Assembly: GCF_900110455.1 (NCBI RefSeq)
Contig: NZ_FOIS01000001.1
Span: 434,001 to 498,000, forward strand
Length of the DNA: 64,000 bases
Direction of reading: 5' to 3'
DNA from: Natrinema salifodinae
GTDB lineage: Archaea; Halobacteriota; Halobacteria; Halobacteriales; Natrialbaceae
Part shown: positions 60,687 to 64,000 of the stretch, in pieces
Numbering within the stretch: the first letter of the stretch is position 1
Layout: each line of letters starts with the position of its first letter
Notes under the pieces: model-generated
What the model was told of the DNA's origin: nothing
Seen by the model: only the letters and a program-made list of their open reading frames with translations
Database searches by the model: none
Made by a program: the position numbers and the translations under genes

Positions 60687-61313
60687 ATGTCAGAGTCTCT
60701 CGACACGCAGCGCGAACTGCGCGACGAAATCGCCGACCACCGCGAACCCGATCACGATATCGATCCGCTGTTCGTCAACCGTTGGTCGCCCCGCGCGATG
60801 ACCGGCGAGCCCCTCGACGAGGAGGAGTTCCTCCCGCTGTTCGAGGCCGCCCGCTGGGCCCCCTCCGCGTTCAACAACCAGCACTGGCGGTTCATCTACG
60901 CGACGCGGGAGGACGACGAGTGGGACGCCTTCGTCGACCTCCTTTCGGAGAACAACCAGGCGTGGGCGAGCGACGCCGCCGTCCTCGCGGTCATCGTCTC
61001 GAAGACGACGTTCGACCACAACGGCGAGCCGGCCCCGGTCCACTCCTTCGACACCGGTTCGGCCTGGGAGAACCTCGCGCTCGAGGGCGCGCGCCGTGAC
61101 CTGGCCATCCACGGGATGGCCGGCTTCGACTACGAGCGCGCGGCCGAGGAACTCGACGTCCCCGAGGAGTTCTCGGTCGAGGCGATGGCCGCGATCGGCG
61201 AGCGCGCACCGCCGGAGACGCTCCCCGAGGAACTTCAGGAACGCGAACAGCCGAGCGACCGCAAACCGCTCTCGGAGATCGTCCACCAGGGCGGCTTCGA
61301 GGAGCAGGAGTAG
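60687..61313 (+). CDS. Nitroreductase-family flavoprotein
   Basis: A 208-residue FMN-dependent oxidoreductase. FVNRWSPRAMTGEPL and FEAARWAPSAFNNQHWRFIY around residues 29-70 are the flavin-binding signatures. FDTGSAWENLALEGARRDL forms the dimer core, and the C-terminal region has no nitroreductase-specific extension. It may reduce quinones, nitro compounds or flavins with NAD(P)H. An upstream palindrome could be its operator. Confidence 0.92.
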   Translation: MSESLDTQRELRDEIADHREPDHDIDPLFVNRWSPRAMTGEPLDEEEFLPLFEAARWAPSAFNNQHWRFIYATREDDEWDAFVDLLSENNQAWASDAAVLAVIVSKTTFDHNGEPAPVHSFDTGSAWENLALEGARRDLAIHGMAGFDYERAAEELDVPEEFSVEAMAAIGERAPPETLPEELQEREQPSDRKPLSEIVHQGGFEEQE

Positions 61314-61397
61314 ACGCCGACCGTTTTCCGCCGGTCCCGAGCGGTCGGGCCGGGCCCGTTCCGCGAGCCGAATAGCCGATCGGCCGTCCGCGTTCGC

Positions 61398-62480
61398 GTG
61401 GGTCCACCGCTCCAAGCTGAACCGCTTTTCGTCCGGAGGCCGAACGGGCGGTATGGACGACCGCTGTCGTGTGATACCCTCAGGGGGCGGACCGGCGAAA
61501 GTCGGGTCGCACACTGGTTCCTGCTCGATGCGGACCGATGGCTGCTCACCGGCGTGTTAGCCGCCGCGGCCTTCGTCGGCTTCGTCGCCCTCGGCACGGC
61601 GGCCCCGCCGCTCCGAACGGCGATGGAGAGCGGAACGCCCGTCGACACGGCGTTTCAGGCGCTTATCGCCGCGATTCTCACCGGCGTGACGCTCGTCGTC
61701 TCGATCAACCAGCTGGTGCTCTCGCAGGAACTCGGTCGGCTGGGCGACCAGCAGGCGTGGATGGACGAGGCGATGGAGTACCGACGCAGCGTCGAGGACC
61801 TGTTCGGCAGGGTCGGGCCGCCCGATCCCTCGCAGTTCCTGCAGGAGCTCGTTCAGACGAGTAGCGACCGGGCCGAGGCGCTCCGCGAGGCCGTCGCCGA
61901 CACCGATGACGATCGGCTCCGACGTCGAACCGATCGCGTGGTCGAGAACGTCTGCCGAAACTCGGAGGAGATCACGTCCCAACTCGAGACATCGACGTTC
62001 GGCGAGTTCGGCGTCCTGCGGTCGGGATTGAACTACAATTACTCCTGGAAGATCTACGCGGTCCGGCGACTGCGCCACGAGCACGAGGACGGTCTCGACG
62101 AGGACGAACTGGCAGCCTTCGAGGAGTTGATCGACAGTCTAACGCTGTTCAGGCCGGCACTCGAGCACTTCAAATCGCTATATTTCCAGTGGGAGTTGGT
62201 CCATCTCACGCGGTCGATACTGTACGCCGGGTTGCCAGGCGTCGTCGCCGCGACGGCGACGGTGCTCTACCTCGATCAGGAGTCGGTTCCGGAGACGACG
62301 CTCGGCGTCGATAACCTGGTGTGGGTCGTCAGCGGCAGTGCGACGCTCGCGCTCGTCCCGTTCTTCCTGTTGGCGGCCTACGTCCTGCGGATCGCGACCA
62401 TTTCGAAGCGAACCGGCTCGCTCGGTCCCTTCATCCTCCGACGCGCGGAACGGACGTCGGCGATCGACTGGGACGAGTAG
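61398..62480 (+). CDS. Unrecognised membrane protein with central helical domain
   Basis: A membrane protein of about 320-360 residues. Two helices (about 47-69 and 85-110, in RWLLTGVLAAAAFVGFVALG and ALIAAILTGVTLVVSINQLV) precede a long soluble, charged, alpha-helical region of ~170 residues. Two more helices (GLPGVVAATATVLYL and TLALVPFFLLAAYVLRIATI) follow. The start is uncertain; GTG 61398 is the only in-frame option that keeps the first helix intact. No family is recognised. A bestrophin- or ion-channel-like layout is conceivable, but unsupported. Confidence 0.68.
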   Translation: MGPPLQAEPLFVRRPNGRYGRPLSCDTLRGRTGESRVAHWFLLDADRWLLTGVLAAAAFVGFVALGTAAPPLRTAMESGTPVDTAFQALIAAILTGVTLVVSINQLVLSQELGRLGDQQAWMDEAMEYRRSVEDLFGRVGPPDPSQFLQELVQTSSDRAEALREAVADTDDDRLRRRTDRVVENVCRNSEEITSQLETSTFGEFGVLRSGLNYNYSWKIYAVRRLRHEHEDGLDEDELAAFEELIDSLTLFRPALEHFKSLYFQWELVHLTRSILYAGLPGVVAATATVLYLDQESVPETTLGVDNLVWVVSGSATLALVPFFLLAAYVLRIATISKRTGSLGPFILRRAERTSAIDWDE

Positions 62481-62724
62481 GTGCAACGACGCACGGGACG
62501 AATCGATCGTGACGTCGCGGCGGGGACGCTGCGGCTCGAGTCGATGAGGTCCGATTCGGACCGAGCGAGACCGTTCCGCGACCGATACCCGATCCCTCTC
62601 GAGACGAATCGCGGCTATCGACGGCTAGCCCGGTCGTATCCGCTTCGTATCTCGACCGTACTCCTGCTATCAACTACATATATAGCGAATATTTATTATG
62701 GTCCGAGTTGCGTAACCAGTCCGT
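62481..62724. promoter_or_regulatory. AT-rich promoter region upstream of the GH3 gene
   Basis: The 60 nt before the GH3 ATG are markedly A+T-rich. The main TATA candidate is atatttatta at 62689-62698, about 31 nt before ATG 62725; a second, acatatatag, lies at about 62677-62686. The upstream part has no visible gene. Confidence 0.5.
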
Positions 62725-64000
62725 ATGGTAAATGGTAACTCACACGGGGACGGATCTGAACCGGTCGACGAATCGCGGCGGACGTTTATGAGGGCGACCG
62801 GCGCCGCGACGGCGGCGTCGGCGGTGGGTCTCGGGGCGAACGGCGCGGCGGCGGACGGCGGCCGCCGAGAGATCGATCGGATACTCGACGAACTGACGCT
62901 CGAGCAGAAAGTCGGCCAGATGACTCAGGTCGCGATCGACGATCTCGGCGAGGGGTTCGGGCCCGAGACCGCGTTCGACGACCACGACAACGCGGACACG
63001 CTCGGCGACCTGTTCACGGAGCTCCACGTCGGATCGATCCTCAACGGCGGCGCGTCGGGGCCGACGTTCGACGGCGAGGAGTACGTCGCCGGTCTGAACG
63101 CCCTCCAGAAGTTCAACGTCGAGCACAACGGCACGGGGATTCCGTTCGTCTGGGGCGGCGACTCCCTCCACGGGAATACCTTGCTCGACGGCTGTACGAG
63201 CTTCCCCCAGCGGCTCAATATGGGCGTGACCCGCGACGTCGACCTGGTCGAGGCGGCGGCGATCCACACCGGAAACGAGATCGCGGCGATGGGCGGCCAC
63301 TGGATCTTCGGGCCGACGGTCGACCTGCTGCGGGACATGCGCTGGGGCCGGTACTTCGAGGGCCACAGCGAGGACTCGATGCTGTTGGGTGAGCTGGCCA
63401 AGGCGCGAGCGCGCGGGTTCGAGCGCAACGGCCGCGTCGCCGCGACGGTCAAGCACTTCGCCGGCTACGGGACGCCCAACACCGGCAAGGACCGCGCCCA
63501 CGCCCGGACGTCGATGCGCGACCTCCGCACCAGACAGCTCCCAGCCTACCGACGCGCGCTCGAGGAGGCGAAGACGGTAATGGTCAACAGCGGCGCGGTC
63601 AACGGCAAGCCCGCCCACGTCTCCCACTGGCTGCTGACGCAGGTGCTGCGGGAGCGGTTCGGCTTCGATGGGGTCGTCCTCACCGACTGGGACGACTTCG
63701 AGCGGCTCATCTCCAACCACGAGTACCTGCCCGACACGGAGTCGGGCTGGCGCCAGGCGATCAAGCAGGGGATCGAGGCCGGTATTGATATGCACATGTG
63801 CGGGGGCGAGACGCCGCCGACGGCGTTCATCGAGACGACGATCGACCTGGTCGAGAGCGGCGAGCTCTCGGAGGCGCGCATCGACGAGTCAGTCCGGCGC
63901 ATCCTCGAACTCAAGCGGGAGCTCGGCCTGTTCGAGACCCCCTCCGTCGACGAGGGCGAAATCGGCGACCTCGTCGGCGGCGCGCGGGACGTCTCCGAGC
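62725..64000 (+). CDS. Tat-exported GH3 family beta-glycosidase, 3' end beyond window
   Basis: The first 425 codons of a glycoside hydrolase family 3 enzyme, cut by the window edge. A twin-arginine signal is visible: ESRRTFMRATGAATAASAVG. EQKVGQMTQVAIDDL opens the catalytic barrel, and GRYFEGHSEDSMLLGELAKA and VKHFAGYG are substrate-binding motifs. The catalytic nucleophile is Asp 321 in VVLTDWDDF. Beta-glucosidase or beta-xylosidase activity outside the cell is likely. An ATG at 62732 is out of frame. This and the CARDB, DyP-like and amber-interrupted proteins are the Tat substrates in the window. Confidence 0.92.
   Translation, partial: MVNGNSHGDGSEPVDESRRTFMRATGAATAASAVGLGANGAAADGGRREIDRILDELTLEQKVGQMTQVAIDDLGEGFGPETAFDDHDNADTLGDLFTELHVGSILNGGASGPTFDGEEYVAGLNALQKFNVEHNGTGIPFVWGGDSLHGNTLLDGCTSFPQRLNMGVTRDVDLVEAAAIHTGNEIAAMGGHWIFGPTVDLLRDMRWGRYFEGHSEDSMLLGELAKARARGFERNGRVAATVKHFAGYGTPNTGKDRAHARTSMRDLRTRQLPAYRRALEEAKTVMVNSGAVNGKPAHVSHWLLTQVLRERFGFDGVVLTDWDDFERLISNHEYLPDTESGWRQAIKQGIEAGIDMHMCGGETPPTAFIETTIDLVESGELSEARIDESVRRILELKRELGLFETPSVDEGEIGDLVGGARDVSE

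Noticed and set aside
1-64000. CRISPR arrays, insertion sequences, integrases or attachment sites
   Set aside because: No regularly spaced repeats, transposase motifs or tRNA-linked direct repeats were found.

Overview
This is a G+C-rich window from a halophilic archaeon (class Halobacteria). The evidence is strongly acidic proteins, twin-arginine (Tat) export signals, TATA-like elements 25-30 nt upstream of start codons (leaderless genes), archaeal information-processing genes (TiaS, L21e, RpoF, aEF-1beta, NreA) and many short families known mainly from haloarchaea. A Natrialbales-type genome is my inference, not something the sequence proves. I see no rRNA, tRNA, CRISPR array or insertion sequence.

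Layout. 1-5 kb: a partial NhaC-type antiporter, the GTPase Drg and a Tat-exported CARDB repeat protein. 5-12.7 kb: an ACR3-type exporter, TiaS, an HTH regulator, glutaredoxin, a purine permease, a TrkA protein and an orphan DNA-methylase-like protein. 13-21.8 kb: redox and metabolic genes, namely a glutathionyl-hydroquinone reductase homologue, two dehydrogenases, a 2Fe-2S ferredoxin, a DCC-family protein, an exported protein cut from its plastocyanin-like domain by an in-frame TAG, a DyP-like Tat protein and a thioferritin-type DPSL protein. 21.8-28.4 kb: a HAD hydrolase, an HTTM membrane protein, a MutS-family ATPase and PurF.

28.7-34.2 kb is the most suggestive accessory region. A UbiA enzyme closely resembling decaprenyl-phosphate phosphoribosyltransferase sits in an operon with a PHP phosphoesterase-like protein and a UPF0104 membrane protein. 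It is divergent from an extended SDR epimerase/dehydratase and a GT-C-like membrane protein. Together they could make, remodel, move and use a polyprenyl-phosphate-linked pentose for surface glycans. 34.6-48.6 kb holds transporters (SLC13, MFS, Gdx/SugE, AI-2E-type, NhaC), a Get3/ArsA ATPase, an aminotransferase, a CinA-type amidase, a UspA protein and several haloarchaeal families of unknown function.

48.9-60.4 kb is a largely conserved haloarchaeal core: NreA, a 59-residue zinc-finger protein with aEF-1beta, then L21e-RpoF-DUF655-KsgA-(MscS)-HemK2 and a pair of MetE-like proteins. The mechanosensitive channel lies inside the translation/transcription block, its stop codon abutting the hemK2 start. 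The window ends with a nitroreductase, an unknown membrane protein and a truncated Tat-exported GH3 glycosidase. Non-coding signals include G-quadruplex-type tracts between convergent genes, hairpins in the nreA/zinc-finger spacer, a 10-bp-period tandem repeat after the MetE pair, and palindromes near start codons.
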